DNA of 64,000 nucleotides, from NCBI RefSeq assembly GCF_001975225.1, contig NZ_CP019445.1, positions 2,914,001 through 2,978,000 of the forward strand, read 5' to 3'. The position numbers and the translations under genes are program-made. This stretch comes from Kosakonia cowanii JCM 10956 = DSM 18146. Lineage in GTDB: Bacteria > Pseudomonadota > Gammaproteobacteria > Enterobacterales > Enterobacteriaceae. The first letter of the stretch is position 1. Every line of letters begins with the position of its first letter. This document shows, piece after piece, positions 28,484 through 37,410 of the stretch. The notes below the pieces were generated by a model, which had not been told where the DNA came from, searched no databases, and saw only the letters and a list, made by a program, of their open reading frames with translations.

Positions 28484-29867
28484 AATCACTCATTAATACT
28501 CTGCTCATTCCTCTGTCATTGCTTGCCTCTTTCTCGCAGGCGTCCTGCCTCTCCGGTGATGAGGTGGCCGCAAATAGCGAAACCGCGCTGATGCTGCAAA
28601 CCTCCTATATAACGCGAACAGCTTCGCCGTGGAGAACCGCCGGAGAAAGTGCTTATACCCCGACAAATGCTTTTCAGGATGCCGGGATAAAATTCAGCAG
28701 CAAATGTGCGGTCATTGAAAATCGCCTGGATATCGATTTTCCCTCTACGGACTTGCTTATTACGCATGGCATCTGCCCGGCTCTTTTGAAGAGGATCAGC
28801 AGCGCTCGCGTATGCTGCTCAACAGGTTACAACTCACCTACACACTCTCTGATCAGCTTCGCCTTGAGGCCGGGAAGTTACCGGCAACGCCGGGGCTCTT
28901 TTTTCTTAAATCGCCCGCTGCGCTGATGAGCAACTATTACGCGGGCTTTAAAAGCACCCGCATTTACGATCCCGCCATGCGGTCGAACTATAGCGAATCA
29001 TCATGGGGCGCGCGATTGGTCGATAACCATCGCGACTACAGCCTCGTATTTACGGTTGCGCCGCAGCTGGCAACCATCAACCAGCGGTATGAAACATCCA
29101 GCCACTGGTCAGCAAACCGGCGCGGCAATGCGCAGGCGCGGTATCTCTTAAGTTATACCGACTACCACCTGGCGAACCACACGCCTGCTCTTAGCCTGCT
29201 GCTGGGTGATAAACGATCCCTCGCGCTCTCGGACAGCTTCAGCTACACGCCAGCGCTCACTTTTAACGGCGAAGTGGCGTTGCACAACGCTCAGCAATGG
29301 CGCCATTTTTCGCCTGAACGTGCCGCAGAGGTTGTGGATTATCAGTTTCCCTCTTCGCTTTATCGCGCAGACCGAAAACCGGGAGTAGAAGTGGCGTTAG
29401 GTGCGCAGTACACCACCCGCGACTTCGCTGTGCTGGGGCTTGAATACTACTTCCAGAGTGAAGGCTATTCAGACAGTGAATGGCAACAGCAGGCGCAACT
29501 TTCACGTTACCTGAACAGAGCGTCGCAGTCGGCGTTATTAGATCAGATCTTTGACGCTTACAAATATCTGATGGGGGCCGAAATCGGCAATATTGCCAAC
29601 AAAGGGCAACTGCAGGGAAAACACTATTTGAGCGCCTATGGCAGCGTTCGCAGCGAGAAGGGGGCAACGCTTCAGCCCTATATCACGATGAATATGCGCG
29701 ATAACAGCGCTCTGTTAGGCATACACCTTTCGACGCCCTTAGCCTCCTTTGACGATAGCCTGAATGTCTATGCCGGCGGCTGGGCCGGGCTTGGGAAACA
29801 GGATACGGAATTCGCTTTTTTTGGCAAAACCGTCGGATTTTATCTGGGGCTTAACTATCTCTTATAA
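28480..29867 (+). pseudogene. Probable outer-membrane beta-barrel protein, frameshifted
   Basis: The reading frame starts at GTG 28480 (overlapping the preceding stop) with a signal peptide (LLIPLSLLASFSQA). It runs to about 28740 in one frame and continues in another to 29867. Adding a single T to the TTTTCCC run at 28737-28743 joins DIDF to SLYGLAYYAWHLPGSF and restores an approximately 462-residue protein. The downstream part has alternating aromatic/polar strands and ends in an aromatic-rich segment FYLGLNYLL, typical of outer-membrane barrels. Inferred role: outer-membrane endpoint of the export set. It may be intact in the living cell if the missing base is a sequence error. Confidence 0.75.
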
Positions 29868-29878
29868 GGACATGACAG

Positions 29879-30811
29879 ATGAGTGAACAAAAAACAGAAA
29901 AAGCGGTTGTATTACTGTTCGCCGGACAGGGGAACCCGGCCATCGGCATGGGGGCTGACTTATGGGATCTCACTGTGGCAACCAAACATATTTGGGATTG
30001 TGCCAGCGATGTCTCGGGGATTGATATTCGGCGCCTGTGCCTGAAAGGCCCGATGAACCGGCTGATTCAGACGACTGTGCAGCAACTGGCGGTGACGGCC
30101 ATTAATGTCACGCTTTATACCCTCTGCCAGCAAAAAATTGATCCCTGTGCGATTGTCGGCTCCTGCGGGCACAGCGTTGGCGAATATAGTGCCCTCTATG
30201 CCGCAGGTGCACTCTCTCTGGAGGGGCTCTTTGAGGCGATTCACTTTCGCGCGAAGGTTATGCATGAAATCAGCCGTCTGCACAAAGGCGAGATGGCGGC
30301 GGTGAAAGGTATTGATGTTCTGCGCCTGCGCGAACTGATCGACCATGCCGGGTTACTTGTCGATATTAGCTGTGATAACAGCCCTAAGCAGCAGGTCATT
30401 GGCGGGGCGATCGCGCCGCTACGTGATTTTTCTCGTCTGTTGCTGGAGAACGGATTAGAACCGGTCAAACTCGGCGTTAGCGGCGCGTGGCATACGCGTT
30501 TGATGACCGAGGGCGTTGCCTTGATGCGGGACTATCTTGCCGGAGTGGACGTTACGCCACCGCGCCATGCGGTGGTCATGAATGTTTCCGGCAAGGCGGA
30601 GTATCACCCTGAGCAGATCAAAGAAAATCTCGCGCGCCATTTGACTCACACCGTTAAATGGCGTGACTCAATCGATGGGTGGCTTATTCATAAGCCGGAC
30701 GTGCAGTTTGTCGAGATCAGCAATAAAGCCTACCTTGCTCAGATGCTCACTGACTTTATCGGGTTTACGCCCGCGATGTCCCGGCACTGCAAAACGCTTT
30801 TATCAGCGTGA
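29879..30811 (+). CDS. Malonyl-CoA:ACP transacylase-like acyltransferase (FabD family)
   Basis: 310-residue acyltransferase. Motifs are LFAGQGNPAIGMG at the N-terminus, the nucleophile elbow GHSVGEYSA (Ser 99) and the catalytic His 205 (GAWHTRLM). It should load malonyl (or another extender) onto the operon ACP. It follows the barrel gene with AAGGA before the ATG. Its presence gives the operon its own elongation-unit supply, independent of housekeeping FabD. Confidence 0.92.
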   Translation: MSEQKTEKAVVLLFAGQGNPAIGMGADLWDLTVATKHIWDCASDVSGIDIRRLCLKGPMNRLIQTTVQQLAVTAINVTLYTLCQQKIDPCAIVGSCGHSVGEYSALYAAGALSLEGLFEAIHFRAKVMHEISRLHKGEMAAVKGIDVLRLRELIDHAGLLVDISCDNSPKQQVIGGAIAPLRDFSRLLLENGLEPVKLGVSGAWHTRLMTEGVALMRDYLAGVDVTPPRHAVVMNVSGKAEYHPEQIKENLARHLTHTVKWRDSIDGWLIHKPDVQFVEISNKAYLAQMLTDFIGFTPAMSRHCKTLLSA

Positions 30812-30821
30812 GGGCGCCATC

Positions 30822-31823
30822 GTGATACCTGATTACCTGACTTTTATCCGCCACCAGGACAAAAAAATCCTTTTGCTGCTCTGCGCCATTATCTATTTGC
30901 TGCTGGGGCTATATTGGAAAAACGCGGCGTTTAACCTGACATCACAGGACGCAATGATCACCAGCGCGATCCTCGCGCTGGTGATGTTTCATTTTATCTG
31001 GGAGCTAAAAGCCTACTGGGCGTATAAATGTGTGATTAAAAATATCGATCTCTCATTCTTTATTGGCAAAAAAGCGGGTCGGCTGGAAAGGGCGCTGTCG
31101 CGACCGGCAATCGCCAGCCTGCTGAGCGGAACGCTCTTTTGGCTTATTACCCAGGCGGCGCTGTTATTTTTTACGCCAGAGCGGGTGCTGCCATTTCTGG
31201 CTGCGCTGTCGCCGCTCTTTCTCTTTGGTGTGTTTCGTTGTATCAGAAGCAGTTACATCAAGCTTATCGGGCAAGAAGCGAATGAAACAGTGCAGTTTAA
31301 GCATCTTCACCGTTATGTTGCCCGCTACCTGTTGATCAGCCTCGGCGTAAGCCTGTTAACCATTGTGCCGCTTAAAAACCAGCCTGAGTTTTCCCTCGAA
31401 CAGGGGGTGTTCTTCGCGCCGCTTATGGTCGCGATGCTGCTGCTCTGCGCAATTGTGCTGGCGATGAGTTTGCTTTTTGTTCGGTTATCGAGGCGCTATA
31501 TCTTTCTTGGGCGCCTCTTTATGCGTGAAATTGACTTCTACTTCGCCAGTTCGCTGCCCCGGTTCATTAATACAGGTACACCTTTCTGGCTGCGGCTTTT
31601 GAGCTTACTGGTAATTGAAGCGCTCTGGATCGCCGTAATCAGCTTATTACTTGATTTTTCGGGCGTAGCAATTTTCTTCGAAGCCTATTTCCTGCTGTGT
31701 CTGCTACCGTGCCTCGCGTTTAGCTTCCTGCATATTTACAGGCTGTGGCATAACGATTTTTTGATGGCGTGTGATATGTGTTTTCGCTGGGATGAGATAA
31801 ACAAACAGTCGCAGCTCTGGTAG
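30822..31823 (+). CDS. Polytopic inner-membrane protein of unknown function
   Basis: 333-residue protein from the GTG at 30822 (GAGGG eight bases upstream), ten bases after the acyltransferase stop; the open frame extends to 30663 inside that gene but lacks a start signal. About eight hydrophobic segments are visible, for example ILLLLCAIIYLLLGLYW, AILALVMFHFIWEL and LVIEALWIAVISLLLDF. It ends with a charged tail FRWDEINKQSQLW. No family was recognised. As the last gene of the array it may be a product-handling or transport component. Confidence 0.7.
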   Translation: MIPDYLTFIRHQDKKILLLLCAIIYLLLGLYWKNAAFNLTSQDAMITSAILALVMFHFIWELKAYWAYKCVIKNIDLSFFIGKKAGRLERALSRPAIASLLSGTLFWLITQAALLFFTPERVLPFLAALSPLFLFGVFRCIRSSYIKLIGQEANETVQFKHLHRYVARYLLISLGVSLLTIVPLKNQPEFSLEQGVFFAPLMVAMLLLCAIVLAMSLLFVRLSRRYIFLGRLFMREIDFYFASSLPRFINTGTPFWLRLLSLLVIEALWIAVISLLLDFSGVAIFFEAYFLLCLLPCLAFSFLHIYRLWHNDFLMACDMCFRWDEINKQSQLW

Positions 31824-31826
31824 TGC

Positions 31827-31864
31827 ATGTCCGTCTGGAGTGGCTATACGCTGCAGACGGACAT
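31827..31864. terminator. Bidirectional hairpin between the acyl-chain operon and the LuxR-type gene
   Basis: Perfect 11-bp inverted repeat ATGTCCGTCTG/CAGACGGACAT with a 16-base loop, located between two convergent genes. There is no T-tract, so its strength as a terminator is uncertain. Confidence 0.6.
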
Positions 31865-31871
31865 TACCAGT

Positions 31872-32456
31872 CTAAGGAGAGAGAGTAGGGGATGACAGGT
31901 GGGCATGCTCCAGCAAATTATCTTTAATCAGCAGGAGATCGCTGATCTTTTTCCCGCCCATCTTTTTGCATGCTTTATTTCGGTAGGCATAAACCCGCTT
32001 CGGTGAAATAGAGAGTAGCTTGGCAATAAGATGGATGTTTTTCCCCTTCAGCGATTCATTTAACACAATCCTTTCAATATCGCTGAGGACGTTTTCTTTA
32101 TGCGTGGCCTCTTTCCTGAGCTTGGCGAGTTTTTTAATCGCGTGGCTAATCTCATTTAGCGAGTCCTGGGCTTTAAGCACAATATCCGCTTCGTCGATCA
32201 AAATATTTCGCGTTGTGCCGGAAATAACGAGAAGCTTGCATACTTTATTGAGCGGGGAGATGGCTTTAGCGTAAGCCATATTCTTTTTATCGAGATGGAG
32301 AATAACTACGTCGTCCAGAGTTAGTTCGGTGAGTAATTGCGGGTTGAACTGTTGCGCTTCGATTGTCCAGCCTCTTGCATTAGCCAATGAAATCATTCCG
32401 TTCTGAAAATATACATCATCGCTTATTGTATAGATCTTCATATGATTAATTACCAT
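31872..32456 (-). CDS. LuxR-type helix-turn-helix regulator
   Basis: 194-residue regulator. The C-terminal part has a LuxR/GerE helix-turn-helix (about residues 128-182, LIAKLLSISPKRVYAYRNKA plus KKMG). The N-terminal 120 residues look like a receiver-type fold without an obvious phosphorylation site, as in CsgD/EcpR-like regulators. It is convergent with the 19 kb acyl-chain array and divergent from dosC. It could regulate the array, the ecp pilus or dosC; nothing in the sequence decides this. A second ATG five codons in (32441) is an alternative start. Confidence 0.75.
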   Translation of the reverse strand: MVINHMKIYTISDDVYFQNGMISLANARGWTIEAQQFNPQLLTELTLDDVVILHLDKKNMAYAKAISPLNKVCKLLVISGTTRNILIDEADIVLKAQDSLNEISHAIKKLAKLRKEATHKENVLSDIERIVLNESLKGKNIHLIAKLLSISPKRVYAYRNKACKKMGGKKISDLLLIKDNLLEHAHLSSPTLSP

Positions 32457-32822
32457 ATAGAATAATGCCTGGGAGAGTGTTTCGGATTGTAAATTGCTCC
32501 CGCACGAAGCCGTAATTAAATAGTCTTAAATAAGATCTTAACGTTCAACGCAGGTTATTATTCCAGGTTGTGATAGTAATTGAACGGGCTATACTCTATT
32601 TCGGTACGTTTCTACTATTGCCTTCTTACATGGTTAAAAAGAAGTCTAACATGCTGTTTTCCCATGTAATTTCTAAATCGTGAGCGAGGACCGCCCGGAC
32701 GCTAAAAGAGGGAATATGTGGGCGGTGCCACGCTAATTCTGGCCCTGTCGATCTGCGTCGATGGACGTTTGTTTGCAACATCCTGAACGTAAGATGTGTT
32801 AACTACCGTAAGGGTCTGAATG
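32457..32822. other. Divergent promoter region between the LuxR-type gene and dosC
   Basis: About 365 non-coding bases that must carry both promoters. No terminator, small gene or convincing palindromic operator was recognised. Confidence 0.5.
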
Positions 32823-34205
32823 ATGGAAACTTATCTTAAATCGATGAAGGGTGAATGGCTTACCCTATTAGAAAAGACCGATCACAACATTCGCCGTCTC
32901 ACCGCTGAGGTGGCTCATACCCATGCGCACGACCTTAGTGAAACCTTTTACCGCATCGTATTAACCGATCCCCATGCCCGTGAATTTCTCTCTAATGCCC
33001 AGGTTGAAATACATCTTAAATCCGCGCTGGAGCGCTGGATAAAGGAAGTATTAGCCTGCACACCGGATGATATCGAGCGCCTGATTCAGCAGCAGCACAC
33101 GGTTGCCGAAGTGCATGCGCGCATTGGTATCTCCGTCGAACTGGTCGAGATGGGCTTTCGCGTCCTTAAGAAGATTTTTTATCCGGTGATTATTGAAAGT
33201 GAGTTCAGCGCAGAAGAAAAATTGCAGATTTATCACCATGCGATCAACAGTATCGACCTTGCAATGGAAGTGATGTCGCGAGCCTTCTCGTTCAGTGAGC
33301 ATAACTCAGCCAAAGAGGATGAAAATTATCGTATCTTCTCGCTAATGGAGAATGCAGAAGAGGAGAAAGAGCGGCAAACCGCGGCGCTTCTCAGTTGGGA
33401 AATTGACCTGATTTATAAAATCATTATGGATGCTGATTTAGGCAATACGCTGGCCGTCAGCCAGTCCGATTTTGGTTTATGGTTTAACCACAAAGGACGC
33501 CACTATTTTAGTGGGATCGCGGAGGTTGGCCATATATCCCGTCTGCTGCAAGAGCTTGACGAAATATTTCGGTCTACCCGCGCAACACCCCGCGCATTAA
33601 GTAATCGCGCGCTGCGCGTCGGCTTTCTTATTTCCGTAAGAAAAAATGTGGTGCAGATAATCACATTGCTGCGGGAGCTATTTGAAGAGGTTTCCCGCCA
33701 CGAAGTGGGCATGGATGTCTTAACGAAATTACTCAACCGTCGCTTTATGCCTACCATTTTCAAACGCGAAATTTCCCATGCGCAAAGGGCCTCTACGCCG
33801 CTGTCAGTGTTAATTATTGATGTCGACAAATTTAAGCAAATAAACGATAGCTGGGGACATCCCATGGGGGATGAGATCCTGCGTAAAGTCTCAAATGCTT
33901 TTTATGACAACGTGCGCAGCAGTGATTATGTCTTTCGTTATGGCGGCGATGAATTTGTCATCCTGCTAACTGAAGCGACAGAGTTTGACACGCATCGAAT
34001 TGGCGAACGTATCCGCTCTCGCGTCGAAAAGACCATCATTAAAACGCCTGAGGGTGAGCGGGTACCGATTTCTCTCTCTATCGGTGCCGCCATGTTTGAT
34101 GGCCACCCCGACTACGAGCGCTTTATTCAGCGCGCTGATGAAGCACTCTATATTGCGAAAGAGCGCGGCCGCAACTGTGTCCATATCTGGCAAGCCGCAG
34201 AGTAA
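32823..34205 (+). CDS. dosC: Diguanylate cyclase DosC (haem-based oxygen sensor)
   Basis: 460-residue cytosolic enzyme making c-di-GMP from two GTP, with length and sequence close to E. coli DosC (YddV). The N-terminal globin-coupled sensor (about 1-160) keeps the distal Tyr 43 and the proximal haem ligand His 98 (HTVAEVHARIG). The middle domain (about 170-290) ends in a helical linker. The C-terminal GGDEF domain has an intact RYGGDEF and an inhibitory RSSD site five residues before it, so product feedback is expected. Counting is from the second of two adjacent ATGs (32820/32823). The partner phosphodiesterase gene dosP, next to dosC in E. coli, is absent here. Confidence 0.93.
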   Translation: METYLKSMKGEWLTLLEKTDHNIRRLTAEVAHTHAHDLSETFYRIVLTDPHAREFLSNAQVEIHLKSALERWIKEVLACTPDDIERLIQQQHTVAEVHARIGISVELVEMGFRVLKKIFYPVIIESEFSAEEKLQIYHHAINSIDLAMEVMSRAFSFSEHNSAKEDENYRIFSLMENAEEEKERQTAALLSWEIDLIYKIIMDADLGNTLAVSQSDFGLWFNHKGRHYFSGIAEVGHISRLLQELDEIFRSTRATPRALSNRALRVGFLISVRKNVVQIITLLRELFEEVSRHEVGMDVLTKLLNRRFMPTIFKREISHAQRASTPLSVLIIDVDKFKQINDSWGHPMGDEILRKVSNAFYDNVRSSDYVFRYGGDEFVILLTEATEFDTHRIGERIRSRVEKTIIKTPEGERVPISLSIGAAMFDGHPDYERFIQRADEALYIAKERGRNCVHIWQAAE

Positions 34206-35096
34206 TCACACCGGAGGAAAGAGCGCGAAGGAGGCTCGCATCTCATTTGCCTCCTCCCGCGGGCTGCGGCCAAACAGGCGGCGAAACTCGCGGTTAAACT
34301 GTGAAGGGCTCTCATAGCCAACGTGAAAAGCTGCACCCGCAGCGGTTGCGTTATCGCGAATCATCAATAAGCGTGCCTGGTTAAGCCGCACAGACTTGAT
34401 GTACTGCAGCGGTGAGGTGCTGGTGACGGATTTAAAGTGTTTATGAAACGCAGGCACGCTAAGACCGGCATCCTTTGCCAGCGTCGGAATATGCAGCGGC
34501 TCGGTAAAATGTGTATGGATACGCTGCAACACTTTAGCAATCGCTGCAAATTGCCCCTGATTAACCAGCGCCGCACGCAGCGCATCGCCACGCTCGCCCA
34601 TTAGCACCCGGTAATATAACTCCCGCACTAACTGTGGACCCAGCACCTGCGCCTCCTGCTTTGACGAGAGCGCTTTCAGTAATCGCACTGCCGTATCGGC
34701 AAGATCGGCTTCGAGAGGCGTGGACATAATGCCTTCCGGCGCCGCCTCTGCGCGACCAGGGGGCAGATCCAGCGACAGCATCAGTTCAGAGAGCACCGTC
34801 ATATCGAGATCCACCGTCAGCGCCAGCAGCGGCTTCTCAGGGCTGGCGTCCGTTTCCGTCGAGAAGGGGAGCGGCACCGATAACACCAGATAGTGCTGTT
34901 TATCGTAGTAATAAACGCGATTCGCCAGATAACCCCGCTTCTGCCCCTGGCAAACGATAACAATGCAGGGCTTGTAAACTACCGGCGTGCGGGCCAGCGG
35001 GCGGTCTGAGCGCATAAAGCAGACGCTCTCCAGCGCCGAGCGTGTAGAGCCTTCGTGCGGTGCAAGCGCCCGCAGTAACGCGACCATCTCCTCCAT
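34206..35096 (-). CDS. AraC-family transcriptional regulator
   Basis: 296-residue regulator: an N-terminal AraC_N cupin-like domain (about 1-180, VVYKPCIVIVCQGQKRGYL) and a C-terminal pair of helix-turn-helix motifs (ALLVNQGQ... to GYESPSQFNREFRRLFGRSP). This subgroup (YqhC-like) often controls a divergently transcribed aldehyde reductase or SDR gene, which fits the neighbour at 35262. The start at 35096 is five bases after GAGGAG; another ATG lies three bases upstream. Confidence 0.87.
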   Translation of the reverse strand: MEEMVALLRALAPHEGSTRSALESVCFMRSDRPLARTPVVYKPCIVIVCQGQKRGYLANRVYYYDKQHYLVLSVPLPFSTETDASPEKPLLALTVDLDMTVLSELMLSLDLPPGRAEAAPEGIMSTPLEADLADTAVRLLKALSSKQEAQVLGPQLVRELYYRVLMGERGDALRAALVNQGQFAAIAKVLQRIHTHFTEPLHIPTLAKDAGLSVPAFHKHFKSVTSTSPLQYIKSVRLNQARLLMIRDNATAAGAAFHVGYESPSQFNREFRRLFGRSPREEANEMRASFALFPPV

Positions 35097-35261
35097 CATT
35101 ACTCCTCGCATCTATTGATATTTGAGCAACCATTCTGCCGATTCACGCGCAACAAGTGAACAATGCGAAGAGAAACAGGCAATCATGGGATAAGAATGCG
35201 CCTGTTTTGCGAGTCGCGCGCTGGTTAACCTGTTTGCGTCACTTAATACGGGAGAAGAGAG

Positions 35262-35978
35262 ATGAGTAATCGCAAAATTATTCTGCTCACTGGCGCAAGC
35301 AGTGGGATCGGTGAAGCCACCGCACGTCGCCTGGTGCAGGCGGGTCATCATCTGGTCATTGGCGCGCGCCGCATTGAGCGTTTGCAGACCCTGCGTGATG
35401 AACTGGGTAACATAGACTGTTTAGCCATTGACGTAACTCAGGCGGAGGATCTGGCGAAGATGGCGCAATTCGCGCTGCAGCAGCATGGCCGCATCGATGT
35501 TCTGATCAATAACGCTGGTGTAATGCCGCTCTCACCGCTGGCGGCGTTGAAAATGGAGGAGTGGCGTCAGACTATCGACGTCAACGTTCACGGCGTGCTG
35601 AACGGCATTGCGGCGGTGCTGCCGACCATGCAGCAGCAGCGGGCAGGGCAGATCATCAACGTTGCCTCTATTGGCGCGCATGCGGTCTTTCCGCTCTCCG
35701 CCGTGTATTGCGCCAGCAAGTTTGCTGTTCGCGCGATCTCCGACGGGCTGCGCCAGGAGAGCGACTATATTCGCGTCACGGTAGTCAGCCCGGGTGTGGT
35801 CGCCTCTGAACTGGCCGATCACATTACCGATGCCAGTGCGAAAGCGTCGATGGAGGGTTTTCGCCGTATCGCATTACCCGCAGAGGCGATTGCCGATGCC
35901 ATCGCGTGGTCCATTGAGCAGCCGGACAGCGTCGATGTCAGCGAGATCATTGTGCGTCATACGCAAAGCCCTTACTGA
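35262..35978 (+). CDS. SDR-family NAD(P)-dependent oxidoreductase
   Basis: 238-residue classical short-chain dehydrogenase. It has TGASSGIG (cofactor loop), NNAG, catalytic Ser in NVASIGAHAV and YCASK (Tyr/Lys). The N-terminal GARRIERL suggests NADPH preference. The substrate is unknown. It is transcribed divergently from the AraC-type regulator, which probably controls it, and ends in a strong terminator. Ribosome site GGGAGAAGAGAG. Confidence 0.9.
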   Translation: MSNRKIILLTGASSGIGEATARRLVQAGHHLVIGARRIERLQTLRDELGNIDCLAIDVTQAEDLAKMAQFALQQHGRIDVLINNAGVMPLSPLAALKMEEWRQTIDVNVHGVLNGIAAVLPTMQQQRAGQIINVASIGAHAVFPLSAVYCASKFAVRAISDGLRQESDYIRVTVVSPGVVASELADHITDASAKASMEGFRRIALPAEAIADAIAWSIEQPDSVDVSEIIVRHTQSPY

Positions 35979-35995
35979 GTTTCGCATCATTGCAA

Positions 35996-36020
35996 GGAGC
36001 CGCTCGCGGCTCCTTTTTTT
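35996..36020 (+). terminator. Rho-independent terminator of the SDR gene
   Basis: GGAGCCGC/GCGGCTCC hairpin followed by seven T. Confidence 0.92.
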
Positions 36021-36122
36021 GTGATCCAGGCGGCTGATGTGATTAAAGCGGGATTATCTGCGTCCACTCGCTGTGCGGTTGTGTCACACTTGCCTCATCG
36101 GGTTGAGATACAAGGACAAAGG

Positions 36123-37370
36123 ATGAAACGTTTATTCTGGTCAGCCGCCATCGCCGCGGCCCTGGCATTACCCAGCGCGATGGCGCAACAAACGACACCG
36201 GAGGGCTACAGCCTGCAACAGGTGGTGATTGTCAGCCGCCACGGTATTCGCGCGCCGCTGGCAAACAACGGCAGTGCGCTGGCGCAGGCTACCGCCAAAC
36301 CGTGGCCAACCTGGAAAGTGGCGGGCGGGGAGCTGACGGATCGTGGTGCGCTGGTGGAGATCTTTTTTGCTCATCAGATGCGTAAGTGGATGACCCACGA
36401 AAAAGTGCTCTCTACCGAACAGTGCCCGACAAAGAAACAGTTTTTCGTCTGGGCAAACAGCCTGCCGCGCACCCATGACACCGCGCAATTCTTCGTCAGT
36501 AACACCTTTATTGCCTGCGATGTGCCGATCTTCCATCAGCGCAAAATGGGCGAAATGGATCCGCTGTTTAATCCGGTTATCACCGAGGACAACGAGGCGT
36601 TTCGCCAGCAAGCCGTTGCGGCGATGGAGGCCAGCCGCCAGCGTGTCGATCTGACTGAGAGCTATAAACTGCTGGAGCAGATCGTTGATTATTCAGCCTC
36701 GCTAGCTTGCAAAGCGCAAAGCGGCAAGCCCTGTACCCTGAGTGATGAAAAGGACACGTTCCGTGCCGATTACCGGCTGGAGCCCTCCGTCAGCGGGCCA
36801 TTAAAAACGGCAAACGCGCTGGTGGATGCATTTACCCTGCAATATTACGAAGGCTTCCCACAGGATGAAGTCGCCTTTGGCGGGATAAAAAGTGACAAGC
36901 AGTGGCAGCTGCTGGAGAAGCTGAAAAACAGCTATCAGTCCATTCTCTTTACCACGCCAAAGGTGGCGCGCAATGTGGCTAAACCGCTGCTTGATTACCT
37001 CGACCAACAGCTGGTGGAGAAGCCCGCCGCTGCGCCGAAAGTAACGCTGCTGGTTGGTCACGACTCCAATATCGCCTCGCTGCTGGCGGCGCTGGATGCT
37101 AAACCGTGGCAACTTCCCGGTCAGTTTGAGCAGACCCCCATCAGCGGAAAAGTGGTGTTCCAGCGCTGGCATGACGACAAGAGCAACCGCGATCTGATGA
37201 AGATTGAGTATCTCTACTTCACCGCCGAGCAGATGCGTAATGTGGCAAAAATGGGGTTTGATTCGCCGGTGCAACGTTACACGCTGGAGCTAACAGGCTG
37301 CCCGACCGACAGTAACGGATTCTGTCCGATGGAAAAATTCAGTGAAGTGATGCGCAAAGTCGCGAAGTAA
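36123..37370 (+). CDS. agp: Glucose-1-phosphatase Agp
   Basis: 415-residue periplasmic histidine acid phosphatase that releases glucose from glucose-1-phosphate. It has a signal peptide ending in SAMAQ, the catalytic RHGIRAP (His 40) and the proton-donor HD in LLVGHDSN. Length and context (convergent with yccJ) match E. coli agp (413 aa). The start at 36123 follows ACAAAGG; the frame is open further upstream without a signal. Agp is the right-hand edge of the accessory block relative to E. coli. Confidence 0.95.
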   Translation: MKRLFWSAAIAAALALPSAMAQQTTPEGYSLQQVVIVSRHGIRAPLANNGSALAQATAKPWPTWKVAGGELTDRGALVEIFFAHQMRKWMTHEKVLSTEQCPTKKQFFVWANSLPRTHDTAQFFVSNTFIACDVPIFHQRKMGEMDPLFNPVITEDNEAFRQQAVAAMEASRQRVDLTESYKLLEQIVDYSASLACKAQSGKPCTLSDEKDTFRADYRLEPSVSGPLKTANALVDAFTLQYYEGFPQDEVAFGGIKSDKQWQLLEKLKNSYQSILFTTPKVARNVAKPLLDYLDQQLVEKPAAAPKVTLLVGHDSNIASLLAALDAKPWQLPGQFEQTPISGKVVFQRWHDDKSNRDLMKIEYLYFTAEQMRNVAKMGFDSPVQRYTLELTGCPTDSNGFCPMEKFSEVMRKVAK

Positions 37371-37381
37371 AAAGCAGATAC

Positions 37382-37403
37382 GCTCCCCCGAAAATGGGGG
37401 AGC
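37382..37403. terminator. Hairpin between convergent agp and yccJ
   Basis: GCTCCCCC/GGGGGAGC arms around a 6-base A-rich loop between the two stop codons; no long T-tract on either side. Confidence 0.65.
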
Positions 37404-37410
37404 CGAAGCG

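Noticed and set aside
16977..31823. Aryl-polyene or colibactin-type cluster
   Set aside because: No AMP ligase, ammonia lyase, glycosyltransferase, MMPL exporter, NRPS or modular PKS is present; only the shared KS/KR/DH/ACP logic is similar.
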